From: a virus
IMG/VR virus record: IMGVR_UViG_3300037882_000224
Coordinates: 1 to 38,020 of that record
DNA length: 38,020 nucleotides
Direction: 5' to 3' (one strand)
Shown here: one piece after another, positions 6,552 to 15,794 of the stretch
Position numbering within the stretch: the stretch's first letter is position 1
Layout of the letters: each line of letters starts with the position of its first letter
Notes under the pieces: generated by a model
What the model was told of the DNA's origin: nothing
Databases searched by the model: none
The model's input: only the letters and a program-made list of their open reading frames with translations
Position numbers and translations under genes: made by a program

Positions 6552-8290
6552 TGGATGTATACTCAAATTATGGAATAACTATTCCGAACGGTAAATATGC
6601 AGGAGAGGTTACAACTACTTGCCCTCAATGTAGCCATACACGAAAAAAGAAGACAGATAAATGCCTTTCTATTAACTTAGACAAAAGAGTTTGGCGTTGT
6701 AACCATTGCGAGTGGAGAGGGAATTTAAAGACCGAAATAGAGAAAAAGGTGTACGTTCGACCTATTTGGAGAAACAAAACAGAACTATCAACAAACTTGG
6801 TTAAATGGTTTGAAAAAAGGGGGATAACTCAAAAGACGCTATTAGACGCAAAAATATCTGAGGGATTAGAGTTTATGCCACAAACACAAAAAGAATGCAA
6901 TACAGTCCAATTTAACTACTTTAAAGATGATGTTTTAATAAATGTTAAATACCGTACAGCAGATAAGCACTTTAAATTGCATAAAGATAGTGAGTTGATA
7001 TTCTATAATTTAGATGGAATAAAAGACCAAAGAGAATGCTATATTGTTGAAGGCGAAATAGATGTGCTTAGTTTTATGCAAGCTGGGATTAAAAATGTAG
7101 TTTCAGTACCGAATGGAGCAAACTTAAACACTAATAATTTAGGCTATTTAGATAACTGTATTGATTACTTTGCTAATATAGATTTAATACATTTAGCAGT
7201 TGATAATGATATAGCAGGTAGAAAGTTAAGAGAGGAACTTGCAGAGCGTTTTGGTAAGTATAGAACTGACTATATTGAGTTTGATGGATTTAAAGATGCA
7301 AACGATTGTCTAAAAGAAAAAGGGATAAACGGAATTATTGAGGCTATTGGCAAACCAATTAAGTTTCCTTTAGAGGGGATATTTACTATTAACGATATAT
7401 CTAATGAAATAGATGATATGTATGCTAATGGGCTTGATAGAGGGTTGGACTTAAAAATAGATGGATTTGATTTGACTATTGCAAAAGGATATATTACAAC
7501 TGTTACTGGTATTCCATCACATGGTAAAAGTGATTGGTTAGATAATATGTGTTTACACGCTCGAATGAATGGGAATTGGTCGGGTGCTTTTTATAGTCCT
7601 GAGAATAAACCAACGCAATTGCATTTTAGTAAAATGGCTCGCAAATTAATTGGCAAGTATTGGGATGGTAGCAATAGAATAAACGATGTTGAATTAAGAT
7701 TGGCAAAAGAATACTTAGATAAAAAGATGTGGTTTTTAAAGCCTGAGAAAGACTTTAAACTGACAAGCATTTTAAATATGGTTCGTGAGTTACAACAAAG
7801 ATACGGTATTGATTACTTTGTTATTGATGCTTGGAATAAGTTGGAACATAAAGATAATGATACTTATACGGTTGGTAAGAACTTGGATGAACTTGGAATG
7901 TTTTGTGAAGATAACCACATACATAGCTTTTTAGTTGCCCATCCTACAAAGATGCCAAAAGAGAATGGAATATACGAAGTACCAACGCTTTACAATATAG
8001 CTGGTAGTAGTAACTTCTATAATAAAACAGATAACGGTATTTGTGTTTATAGAGATTTTAATAAAGGGATAACAACTATTTACCGACAAAAGATTAAGTT
8101 TGACCATTGGGGGACTGAGGGATTTAGCGAATATACTTATGATATTCCAAGTAAAAGGTATTATAGAGATGGTATTCCTGACACTACCAATTGGATAAAT
8201 AAGTTACAAGTACAGCCTACTATTGACTTTAATCCGTTACCAATAAACAATAACTTTCTAACAATATCAAACGAAGAAGACCCTTTTTAA
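6551..8290 (+). CDS. bifunctional DNA primase-helicase (T7 gp4-like)
   Basis: 579 residues. Order of domains: zinc-binding domain with C24, C27, C50 and C53 (CPQC and CNHC); Toprim primase core with the EGEID motif near residue 165 and a DNDIAGRK motif near 215; RecA-like helicase with Walker A GIPSHGKSD near 318-326 and a following H-rich motif (VAHPTKMP). It would synthesise RNA primers and unwind the replication fork. The domain layout matches T7 gp4 and related phage enzymes. It is directly downstream of the helicase-loader-like gene. Confidence 0.93.
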   Translation: MDVYSNYGITIPNGKYAGEVTTTCPQCSHTRKKKTDKCLSINLDKRVWRCNHCEWRGNLKTEIEKKVYVRPIWRNKTELSTNLVKWFEKRGITQKTLLDAKISEGLEFMPQTQKECNTVQFNYFKDDVLINVKYRTADKHFKLHKDSELIFYNLDGIKDQRECYIVEGEIDVLSFMQAGIKNVVSVPNGANLNTNNLGYLDNCIDYFANIDLIHLAVDNDIAGRKLREELAERFGKYRTDYIEFDGFKDANDCLKEKGINGIIEAIGKPIKFPLEGIFTINDISNEIDDMYANGLDRGLDLKIDGFDLTIAKGYITTVTGIPSHGKSDWLDNMCLHARMNGNWSGAFYSPENKPTQLHFSKMARKLIGKYWDGSNRINDVELRLAKEYLDKKMWFLKPEKDFKLTSILNMVRELQQRYGIDYFVIDAWNKLEHKDNDTYTVGKNLDELGMFCEDNHIHSFLVAHPTKMPKENGIYEVPTLYNIAGSSNFYNKTDNGICVYRDFNKGITTIYRQKIKFDHWGTEGFSEYTYDIPSKRYYRDGIPDTTNWINKLQVQPTIDFNPLPINNNFLTISNEEDPF

Positions 8291-8343
8291 CCAATAAGAA
8301 ACTACACGCTGAAATAAATATTTTAAAAAAAGATTAAAAAAAG

Positions 8344-8374
8344 TTTGGAGTTAATTAAATAATTAATATATTTG
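8344..8374 (+). promoter_or_regulatory. consensus promoter
   Basis: TTTG (8344-8347), exactly 19 nt, TATATTTG (8367-8374). Leader of about 30 nt before the gene at 8409. Confidence 0.85.
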
Positions 8375-8408
8375 CAGAGAATTTAAAACTAATAAAAAAT
8401 AAAAAAAA

Positions 8409-8692
8409 ATGGAAAATCAAATCGGTAAAAAAGTAATTGTTAGAGCTGATAAAGCTGGTGTGTTCTTTGGAACATTAACAAAAAAAGAAGGTAGCGAAGT
8501 TCAATTATCTAATGCACGAAAGTTATACTATTGGAGTGGTGCTGCTGCTGTTGAACAATTAGCAGTTGATGGGGTTGCCGATGCTGGTAGTTGTAAATTT
8601 ACAGTAGTTAATACTGAGATTACAGTAAACAACTATATTCAGATTTTAACTTGCACTGAAAAAGCAATTACTAACCTTGAAAATGTAAAAGA

Positions 8693-8705
<13 letters not shown>
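8409..8705 (+). CDS. DUF6948-like phage protein
   Basis: 98 residues. The block VIVRADKAGVFFGTL followed by NARKLYYWSGAAAVEQLAVDGVA is, from memory, diagnostic of DUF6948, a beta-rich family widespread in phages and of unknown role. First gene behind a consensus promoter, so likely strongly expressed. Its last residues ENVKEWKM are encoded by the first copy of a 17-bp tandem duplication, of which the second copy encodes the start of the next gene. Confidence 0.75.
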
Positions 8706-9419
<714 letters not shown>

Positions 9420-9445
<26 letters not shown>

Positions 9446-9599
9446 TCGATGGTATAGATTCCGAAGGAGTTGGTGTAGTGATGGAACTTATGAATTAACT
9501 TGTATAAGTGAAGAGCCTACTGATGTATTTAATGGACGAAGATTTACAAAAGAGCAGTTAATGAATGGATTTGAAAAAGGAGTAATAAAAATAGTATAA
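9420..9599 (+). CDS. small hypothetical protein
   Basis: 59-residue frame starting MLLDIKVNNRWYRFRRSW inside the end of the repeat-protein gene (26-nt overlap in another frame). It is basic and aromatic at the N-terminus, with a mixed polar C-terminus (FTKEQLMNGFEKGVIKIV). It fills the gap to the HNH gene and has codon use like its neighbours, which supports it as real. No family recognised. Confidence 0.5.
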
Positions 9600-9642
9600 A
9601 CCAAAAACTAAACAAAATAACTAATGGCACAAATTTTTAAAT

Positions 9643-9927
9643 ATGTATAAATTACCAGTTGATTACACAAAACTGCATTACACCGAAAGAAAAGCGGTTA
9701 GGTTGCAGTATGTTGAAGAACAAAAAGGTTTGTGTTATTATTGCGGATGCCCTTTGAATGAAGAAGCCCCACAACACATAAAAGACAAAAAGATAAATTG
9801 GGCGTTATTTCCACAAAACTTTTTACAATATCCAATTCATTTGCAACATAATCACAATACAGAAATGACAGAAGGTGCAGTTCACAACTATTGTAATGCA
9901 GTTATGTGGCAATATGAGGGTCGTTAG
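9643..9927 (+). CDS. HNH endonuclease-like protein (recombination endonuclease VII-like)
   Basis: 94 residues. A zinc-type pair CYYCGCPL at about residues 31-38, then HLQHNHNTEMTEGAVHNYCNAVMW. The H-x-N-H and C-terminal HNYCN resemble endonuclease VII/HNH folds in phages. The end GAVHNYCNAVMWQYEGR seems complete. Probable role: phage DNA processing or junction cleavage. The next gene starts 2 nt after its stop. Confidence 0.7.
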   Translation: MYKLPVDYTKLHYTERKAVRLQYVEEQKGLCYYCGCPLNEEAPQHIKDKKINWALFPQNFLQYPIHLQHNHNTEMTEGAVHNYCNAVMWQYEGR

Positions 9928-9929
9928 CA

Positions 9930-10109
9930 TTGCACTTAACTAAAAGTAAGACAATTAGGTTTACTGAATATCAAATGAATAATTTAGCTATTTTAGAATC
10001 ATACGATGTAAATGTAAATCAATTTATCCGACAAGCTGTAAAAGAAAAATTACAACGAGATTGGAAAGGAATTAAAGAGAAAAAAGAACGAATTAAACTA
10101 CCATTTTAA
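9930..10109 (+). CDS. stand-alone ribbon-helix-helix protein (TTG start)
   Basis: 59-residue frame with no usable ATG upstream of the conserved part; the best start is TTG at 9930, 2 nt after the HNH stop. Pattern: strand KTIRFTEYQ, helix MNNLAILESY, turn DVNVN, helix QFIRQAVKEKL, then a basic tail ending ERIKLPF. This is a ribbon-helix-helix (MobC/CopG-like) DNA-binding fold. It is 46/56 identical to the C-terminal domain of the GIY-YIG protein at 37475-37966, including long stretches of identical DNA. Likely a DNA-binding dimer; target unknown. The start codon is the weakest point. Confidence 0.7.
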   Translation: MHLTKSKTIRFTEYQMNNLAILESYDVNVNQFIRQAVKEKLQRDWKGIKEKKERIKLPF

Positions 10110-10112
10110 ATC

Positions 10113-10322
10113 ATGGCAAAAGAAAAAACAAAGGGGATTAAATACACTAAACTTATTAGCAATATAAAGGTTATGGAAACTATTTTTATGCCATGCTTAA
10201 CAGATATTGAAGAGGATAGGATAAAGTCTTCTGTTCGTAAGTCAGCACATAGATTTGGTTATGTAGTAACCATGCGTAGGCTTTATAATAGCGGTGTAAT
10301 TCAAGTTATTAGAGAAAAGTAA
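10113..10322 (+). CDS. small basic hypothetical protein
   Basis: 69-residue Lys/Arg-rich protein (MAKEKTKGIKYTKLI ... RFGYVVTMRRLYNSGVIQVIREK). The basic helix-strand layout suggests nucleic-acid binding, but no family is recognised. It follows the RHH gene by 3 nt and is probably co-translated. Confidence 0.6.
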   Translation: MAKEKTKGIKYTKLISNIKVMETIFMPCLTDIEEDRIKSSVRKSAHRFGYVVTMRRLYNSGVIQVIREK

Positions 10323-10340
10323 TAATTTTGTGTTAAATAA

Positions 10341-10372
10341 TTTGGTAGAATGGAAAATGTTTTGTAATATTG
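10341..10372 (+). promoter_or_regulatory. promoter sharing a 15-bp core with 5450-5464
   Basis: TTTG (10341-10344), 20 nt, TAATATTG (10365-10372). TTTTGTAATATTGCA at 10360-10374 is identical to 5450-5464. Drives the 47-aa gene at 10399. Confidence 0.7.
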
Positions 10373-10398
10373 CAAATAACTAAAAGAAACTAAAAAAC

Positions 10399-10542
10399 AT
10401 GGAAGATAAATACAAAGGATTTGAAGAGGTTGTAAAACCTGTAATGGAGTGGTTAAAAGCTAATACTAATCCACATACAAAAATTATTATTGAAGATAAC
10501 TCTGCTGAATTAGTAGTAGGCGAAAAAGTGTTGTCCAATTAA
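10399..10542 (+). CDS. small conserved-looking phage protein
   Basis: 47 residues, MEDKYKGFEEVVKPVMEWL..., central NPHTKIIIEDNSAELV. From memory, this VxPVxEWL-xN-xNPHTxIIIxxxxAEL pattern is common in small proteins of Bacteroidota phages; role unknown. It has its own promoter and is followed by a strong hairpin with a T run, so it forms an almost isolated small transcription unit. Confidence 0.75.
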   Translation: MEDKYKGFEEVVKPVMEWLKANTNPHTKIIIEDNSAELVVGEKVLSN

Positions 10543-10578
10543 AGACGCTTATTTCTTACTCATCTAAGCAATTGTTTT

Positions 10579-10617
10579 GAGTAGTGGTGTGGTCACGAAC
10601 GCATCACTACTCTTTTT
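10579..10617 (+). terminator. intrinsic terminator
   Basis: GAGTAGTGGTGT (10579-10590) pairs with GCATCACTACTC (10601-10612), 12 pairs with 2 G-U, 10-nt loop, then TTTTT. Ends the small unit from 10341; genes further on would need read-through or a weak promoter not recognised. Confidence 0.8.
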
Positions 10618-10638
10618 AAAAATTAAAACTAAATAAAA

Positions 10639-10902
10639 ATGAGCGACAAAATTTATATCAAGGCGACTGTTAAGAAATCTAACTACGGTCTTAAATTCTC
10701 TGGTAAAGCAGAAGATGTTATTAATCAGATAAAAGAAAACACAAACGAAAAAGGGTATTTCAATTGGAATATTTCGGAACGTAAAGAAGTTGGTAAGTAT
10801 GGAGAAACGCACTATGTAACAGTTGATACATGGAAGCCGAATACAGATAAAGATGGCGGTCAAAGCGTATCGCAGTTTCAACAAGATGACCTACCGTTTT
10901 AA
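10639..10902 (+). CDS. SSB-like protein with acidic DDLPF tail
   Basis: 87 residues. The body (YIKATVKKSNYGLKFSGKAEDV ... YFNWNISERKEV) is beta-rich and could be a small OB-like fold. The C-terminus is a Gln/Ser-rich linker ending QQDDLPF, the same kind of acidic amphipathic tail by which bacterial SSB recruits partner proteins. The tail is seen directly; ssDNA binding is inferred. Typical SSBs are longer, so the fold assignment is uncertain. Confidence 0.6.
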   Translation: MSDKIYIKATVKKSNYGLKFSGKAEDVINQIKENTNEKGYFNWNISERKEVGKYGETHYVTVDTWKPNTDKDGGQSVSQFQQDDLPF

Positions 10903-10943
10903 TCCTTATTTAGAATCAATCTAAATAGAAATAAATAGAAATA

Positions 10944-11219
10944 ATGGCAAGGCCTAAAGGAATAGCTAAAACAGGCGGAAAGCAAAAGGGTTACACTTCT
11001 GAGCCAGTAAAGAAGGCTCAGGAGTTATTTGTTTCCTTATTAGAGGGAGAAGTAGACCATTTACAGGCAGCTTTTGACTTTGTAAGAAAAGATGACCCAG
11101 CTAAGTATTTAGAGATTTACTCTAAATTTGCTCAATATTTTATACCTAAGAAAACAGAGTTGAGTGGTTCTGTTGATTCAAAAGTAATAACCGTTAAAAC
11201 ACCAAATGATAACAAGTAG
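10944..11219 (+). CDS. putative small terminase subunit
   Basis: 91 residues: a basic N-terminus (MARPKGIAKTGGKQKGYTSE), then helices (VKKAQELFVSLLEGEVDHLQ, FVRKDDPAKYLEIYSKFAQYFIPKK). The ARPKGxxKTGGRQKG start and the DPxKYLxIYxKxxxYxxPK helix are common in proteins encoded just before large terminases in Bacteroidota phages. Probable role: recognise phage DNA for packaging and regulate the large subunit. Small for a TerS; assignment rests on position and the basic start. Confidence 0.55.
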   Translation: MARPKGIAKTGGKQKGYTSEPVKKAQELFVSLLEGEVDHLQAAFDFVRKDDPAKYLEIYSKFAQYFIPKKTELSGSVDSKVITVKTPNDNK

Positions 11220-11430
11220 ACATTTAATAGATTTAGGGTTTATTCCTATGCCATCAACAGTAGGGATAGTTTACTCTGTTAACGAAAAGTGTCAAGGGGT
11301 ATTAAGTGGAGGTGTATTCTATTTTAAGCTGAGTAAAGAAGGTAACTACTTGCAAGCAAAGAATATAAACCATTTGAAGTGGTTGTATAAACGAGAGCAT
11401 AAAGAGAATGTACACAGTAGAATGGTGTAG
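11206..11430 (+). CDS. hypothetical protein between terminase genes
   Basis: 74 residues starting MITSRHLIDLGFIPMPS. Overlaps the small terminase end by 14 nt and the large terminase start by 23 nt. Beta-rich centre (GIVYSVNEKCQGVLSGGVFYFKL). No family recognised; the overlaps suggest tight co-expression with packaging genes. Confidence 0.6.
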   Translation: MITSRHLIDLGFIPMPSTVGIVYSVNEKCQGVLSGGVFYFKLSKEGNYLQAKNINHLKWLYKREHKENVHSRMV

Positions 11431-12853
11431 GTGGAATGAAATAGTAAACGATGCCTTTATTCCTTTTGTAGAGAATAAGGATAGGTATTTAATATTTTAC
11501 GGAGGTCGTGGAAGTTCTAAATCTAATTTTGCAGCTAAGAAGTTAATTTATAGATGCTTAACAGAAGACTATTTTAGATGTATTTTAGTAAGAAATACAT
11601 ACGCTGCTATTAAAGATAGTAGCTACCAAACAATCAAAGATATTATTTATGAGTTGGGGCTTGGGGAGTTATTCGAGTTTAAGTTACAACCTTTAGAAAT
11701 CCATTGTAAGAACGGTAATTTATTTATAGCAAGGGGGTGTGATGATACACAGAAAATAAAATCTATTAAGGATGCTACTTGTGTATGGTGGGAAGAGGAT
11801 ATACCAACAGAGAATGATTTTATCACAGTTACCACCTCGATAAGAACTCAAAAAGCAGATTATTTACAAGAGATATTTAGTATTAATCCCGAAGTTGAAG
11901 GGGATTATAAAGACCACTGGTTTTATAAGCGTTTTTTTGGCGATAAAACAGATAAATCTTTTAGTAGCTCTACTCCGTTAAAGATAGATGAGCAAACAAC
12001 CGTTAATTTAACTTACACAGTACACCATAGCTGGTATAAAGATAATAAGTGGTTGCCACCTGAATTTATAGCCTTTTTGATGGATTTAAAGGTTAAAAAC
12101 CCTTATTACTATACTATCTATTGTTTGGGATATTGGGGTAATAAACAAACAGGAGGGTTATTCTATAAGTTATTTGATAGAGCAAAGAATACAAGTAACT
12201 CAATATCATACAATCCTAATTTAGCATTACATTTATCATTCGATTTTAACGTGAATCCGTACATGAGTGCTACTATTTGGCAAATAGATGGCAAAGTAGC
12301 TTATTGCATTGATGAGATAGCGATGGTAACTCCAAAGAATACAAGTATGGGAGTGTGTGAAGAGTTTACACGTAGATACATGAGCCATAACGCTGGTTTG
12401 TTTATTTATGGCGACCCTTCAGGACGAAACGAAGATACACGAAGCGAAAAAGGACACAATGACTATACTGTAATACGTAACGAGTTACTTCAATTTAAGC
12501 CTGTTAATAGAGTAGACAATTTGCACCCTCCAATAGTAACGAGAGGTAATTTTATCAATACGGTGTTTTATGAAGGATTTGAGGGGATAAACATACTTAT
12601 TAGTGAAAAGTGTAAGTTATTTATAAACGACTTGTTGTTCTTAAAAGAGGCAAGCGATGGTACTAAGTTAAAAGAAAAAGTAAAGGATAAAGAAAGCGGA
12701 GTAACGTATGAGAAGTACGGACATTTTACAGATAACTTTGATTACTTTATGTGTAAAGCATTTGAGAGGGAATTTAGAGCTTATCAATTCGGGCGCAACC
12801 CAACAGTAAGCACATTTGGTAAGAATACATTTAATACAAAACATAAGTATTAA
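11408..12853 (+). CDS. terL: terminase large subunit
   Basis: 481 residues. The N-terminal ATPase has Walker A GGRGSSKS (about residues 32-39) and a Walker B-like CVWWEEDI near 120. The C-terminal RNase H-like nuclease starts at HLSFDFNVNPYM and continues with IYGDPSGRN, the metal-binding aspartates of packaging nucleases. It pumps DNA into the prohead and cuts the concatemer. Length is typical for Terminase_6/PBSX-type enzymes. It closes the unit upstream of the late promoter at 12854. Confidence 0.92.
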   Translation: MYTVEWCRWNEIVNDAFIPFVENKDRYLIFYGGRGSSKSNFAAKKLIYRCLTEDYFRCILVRNTYAAIKDSSYQTIKDIIYELGLGELFEFKLQPLEIHCKNGNLFIARGCDDTQKIKSIKDATCVWWEEDIPTENDFITVTTSIRTQKADYLQEIFSINPEVEGDYKDHWFYKRFFGDKTDKSFSSSTPLKIDEQTTVNLTYTVHHSWYKDNKWLPPEFIAFLMDLKVKNPYYYTIYCLGYWGNKQTGGLFYKLFDRAKNTSNSISYNPNLALHLSFDFNVNPYMSATIWQIDGKVAYCIDEIAMVTPKNTSMGVCEEFTRRYMSHNAGLFIYGDPSGRNEDTRSEKGHNDYTVIRNELLQFKPVNRVDNLHPPIVTRGNFINTVFYEGFEGINILISEKCKLFINDLLFLKEASDGTKLKEKVKDKESGVTYEKYGHFTDNFDYFMCKAFEREFRAYQFGRNPTVSTFGKNTFNTKHKY

Positions 12854-12897
12854 AGTGTTACACTATTGGAATGTAGTTAGCTATATTCTTATTTTTG
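12854..12897 (+). promoter_or_regulatory. late-type promoter 1: palindrome + N25 + -7 box
   Basis: Palindrome AGTGTTACACT (12854-12864), exactly 25 nt, then TATTTTTG (12890-12897). No TTTG lies 19-20 nt upstream of the -7 box; the palindrome ends just before that position. The same layout occurs at 19874-19917 and, on the minus strand, at 19477-19434. Drives the operon 12917-19075. Confidence 0.75.
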
Positions 12898-12916
12898 TTG
12901 TATTCAAAAAACTAAA

Positions 12917-13756
12917 ATGGCTCGTTTATTAAGAAATACAGACTATAATAGGCAAATTCAAGAATCTAACATTTTACAGATAATTGAAGATGATGAGGAC
13001 GTAAGATTGTCAGTTGAACAAGCTGCTCAATCTGAAATGATTAGCTATTTAGCACAGCGATACCAAACGGATAAAGTATTTACAGATACAACTACTTTTG
13101 ACTTCGCTACTACCTACTACGGTAAAAATCTAATAGAATATACTGAGGATGATTTTGTTATTACAACTGCTTATATTGCAGATGATAGAGTTAGCTATAA
13201 GGGTAAAATCTATAAAAACATTTTGGCTTGTACTGGTGTGCTTCCTACTTACGCTACTAATTGGACGTATGTTACAGAAGATAAAAGCCTATATTACGCT
13301 AAAACTCCCAACGCAGAATATTCACATACTACTACATACGATATTGCTGATGTTGTTTGGTACAATGATATATCTTATACAGCACGTGTTGAAACAGTAG
13401 GACACTTACCAACAGAAACGGAATACTGGACTGCTGGGAGTACTTATTCTTTTGATGGTTTTTATCCTGAGAATACAACATATTGGATTAAAGGCGATAA
13501 CCGAAATCAACAAATAGTAACTTATCTAATTGATATTACTTTATATCACTTACATAGCAGAATTAACCCACGTAATGTACCTGAGTTAAGATACGTACGC
13601 TATGATGGTGGTAATGCTTTACAAACTGGTGGTGCTATTGGATGGTTAAAGAAAGTAGCAAGCGGAGATGTAACAGCGAATATTCCTGTTATAATTCCTG
13701 AGCAAGGAGTAAGTATAAGATACGGCAGTAATACTAAAAACACAAACACGTACTAA
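12917..13756 (+). CDS. DUF1320-like head-tail protein with two inserted binding modules
   Basis: 279 residues, first gene of the late operon. The N-terminus (LLRNTDYNRQIQESNI) and the C-terminal helices (VTYLIDITLYHLHSRI) fit DUF1320/Mu gp36-like neck proteins, normally about 140 residues. The excess is two repeats, residues about 83-119 and 138-173, with pattern TxAYxxxDxVxYxxxxYxxxxxTxGxxPTxxTxW. That pattern resembles small chitin/carbohydrate-binding modules (CBM5/12). A third copy occurs in the protein at 17549. Probable role: connector protein displaying sugar-binding modules on the virion. Confidence 0.7.
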   Translation: MARLLRNTDYNRQIQESNILQIIEDDEDVRLSVEQAAQSEMISYLAQRYQTDKVFTDTTTFDFATTYYGKNLIEYTEDDFVITTAYIADDRVSYKGKIYKNILACTGVLPTYATNWTYVTEDKSLYYAKTPNAEYSHTTTYDIADVVWYNDISYTARVETVGHLPTETEYWTAGSTYSFDGFYPENTTYWIKGDNRNQQIVTYLIDITLYHLHSRINPRNVPELRYVRYDGGNALQTGGAIGWLKKVASGDVTANIPVIIPEQGVSIRYGSNTKNTNTY

Positions 13757-14985
13757 TGTATATAGGAAAATATCATATACCATTTACAAAGGTAAAGAAT
13801 GTAACTGCAAATGTACCTAAAAGTGCAAATGTAGCACGTAAGATTACCTTTGAACAAACATTACATAGAACACGACAAGATATTGGTACATGGAGAGCAG
13901 CCGTATTACAAGCTGAATCATTACAATATCCTAATAGAGTTGAATTATACCGACTTTATAAAGACGTAATGAATGATGCTCATTTAACTGGGTTAATTAA
14001 TACACGTAAATACGCTATATTACAGAGTGAGTATAAAGTAGTTGATAAAGCAGATAAAGAGATTGAAGATAAGTCAGAATTAATACATCAAAAGTGGTTT
14101 TATGATTTTATAGACCATGCTATGGATAGTTTGTTTTATGGCTTTAGTTTGGTTCAGTTTGGTGCTTTAGAAAACGATGTATTTAAGACTATTGATTTAG
14201 TGCCACGCCAATATGTTAAACAGGAGTTTGATATAGTTGTAGAAACGCCAAGTGCTATTACAGGAGAGAATTTTTTAGATGCAAAATATAAAGGATGGGT
14301 TATTGGTATTGGAACAAAGAGAGATTTAGGATTATTAGCAAAGGCTGCTCCTTATGTTCTATGGAAAAAGGGAGCATTGCAAGCATGGGCAGAATATACA
14401 GAGATTTTTGGTACACCAATTCGTATTGGTAAAACAGATGTAAGAGATGAGGTTACACGTAGTAACATGGAAGGGTTTTTACGTAATATGGGCGTTGCCG
14501 CTTATGGAGTATTTGATACAAATGATATAATCGAATTAGTTGAAAGCAATAGAACAGATGCTTTTGATGTATTTGACAAAATGATTGAGCGTTGTAACTC
14601 TGAGTTGTCTAAATTGATTTTAGGGCAAACAGGAACAACAGATGAAAAGGCATACGCTGGTAGTTCAAATGTACATGAGAGAGTATTAAAAATGTACGCT
14701 GAACAAGATGAAATGTATATTACTAACATTCTTAATTTACAGTTAATCCCGTTGCTTAATTATCATGGTTTAGGCTTTGAAGGGTTAAGAATAGAGAGTG
14801 AAGAAGAAGATAAATTTAGCTATGAGGAAAAGGCTAAAATTGATATGGAGTTATTGAAATATTTTGATATAGACCCTAAGTATATTGAGGAAACATACGG
14901 AACACCTGTAATTAAAAAAGAGGTTGTAGAAAGTAAGGGTAGTATAACAAGTGTAAAAAATAAGTTAGACGAGTATTATAGCTAA
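13756..14985 (+). CDS. portal protein, DUF935 (Mu gp29-like)
   Basis: 409 residues. Blocks LYRLYKDVMNDAHLTGLINTR, DSLFYGFSLVQFG, DLVPRQYVKQEF and the later EIFGTPIRIGKTD are characteristic of the DUF935 portal family, which forms the dodecameric ring at the capsid vertex for DNA entry and tail joining. Starts on the last base of the upstream stop and is followed by the Mu-F-like gene, the usual order in Mu-like head modules. Confidence 0.9.
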   Translation: MYIGKYHIPFTKVKNVTANVPKSANVARKITFEQTLHRTRQDIGTWRAAVLQAESLQYPNRVELYRLYKDVMNDAHLTGLINTRKYAILQSEYKVVDKADKEIEDKSELIHQKWFYDFIDHAMDSLFYGFSLVQFGALENDVFKTIDLVPRQYVKQEFDIVVETPSAITGENFLDAKYKGWVIGIGTKRDLGLLAKAAPYVLWKKGALQAWAEYTEIFGTPIRIGKTDVRDEVTRSNMEGFLRNMGVAAYGVFDTNDIIELVESNRTDAFDVFDKMIERCNSELSKLILGQTGTTDEKAYAGSSNVHERVLKMYAEQDEMYITNILNLQLIPLLNYHGLGFEGLRIESEEEDKFSYEEKAKIDMELLKYFDIDPKYIEETYGTPVIKKEVVESKGSITSVKNKLDEYYS

Positions 14986-15794
14986 TGTGTAGCATTTGTG
15001 AAATAACAAATAAGAGTGAAGATTTATTAGACATATTTGATGAAAACGAGATAAATAGTTATTTACGTTTAATTCATCAAGGGGTTGTAACTGAATTTGC
15101 ATTAGATATTAATTATTATTACAAGGTAGCACGTAAATTAACTGATGGGATATATCAAGGCTTTGGTAAGGAACTTATTAAGACGCAGTGGGGAACGCCT
15201 GACTATGATATGCTTTATAACCTACGTGAGAATACGTATATATTTAGCGCAGCGAAAAGCTACCAACAGACGAAGGAAATAAGTTCTTTGCTTACTACTG
15301 AAAAAGGATTAAAACCGTTTAGTGATTTTGAAAAAGATGCTAAAAAGGTATTTAATACTTACAATAGGAACTATCTAACTGCTGAGTATAATAGTGCAAT
15401 AGCACAAAGTAGGAGTGCAAGTTTATGGATGGAAGTTGAAAGGGAAAAGAATATTTATCCTCAGTTGCAATATGAAACAGTTGGGGATGGTAGGGTAAGA
15501 CCTGAACACGCTGCATTGGATAATATTGTCAGACCTGTTGATGATAAGTTTTGGGACACAAACTATCCTCCTAATTCGTGGAATTGTAGGTGTGTTGTTT
15601 TGCAAGCGCAAGACTTGGTTAATACTGATTTAAGAGGCAAAAAGAAGATTATAGATGATGCGGTTCATCCTTTGTTTAGATTTAATAGTGGAAAAACAAA
15701 ACAGATATTTACAAAGGAACATCCATACTTCGATGTAGCACAAAAAGATAAAGATTATGCACGAAATAACTTTAATTTACCTTTACCTAAGTAA
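14985..15794 (+). CDS. head morphogenesis protein (Mu gpF-like)
   Basis: 269 residues. The signature near residues 160-205, DGRVRPEHAALDNIVRPVDD followed by FWDTNYPPNSWNCRC, is the conserved C-terminal core of the phage Mu F-like family (PF04233), a minor head protein in the procapsid. Directly after the portal and before the Mu-G-like gene, as in Mu-like clusters. Confidence 0.9.
   Translation: MCSICEITNKSEDLLDIFDENEINSYLRLIHQGVVTEFALDINYYYKVARKLTDGIYQGFGKELIKTQWGTPDYDMLYNLRENTYIFSAAKSYQQTKEISSLLTTEKGLKPFSDFEKDAKKVFNTYNRNYLTAEYNSAIAQSRSASLWMEVEREKNIYPQLQYETVGDGRVRPEHAALDNIVRPVDDKFWDTNYPPNSWNCRCVVLQAQDLVNTDLRGKKKIIDDAVHPLFRFNSGKTKQIFTKEHPYFDVAQKDKDYARNNFNLPLPK

Noticed and set aside
9930-10109. 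RHH frame as the frameshifted end of the HNH gene
   Set aside because: The HNH protein ends in a complete-looking GAVHNYCNAVMWQYEGR and has its own stop; no slippery sequence is present.
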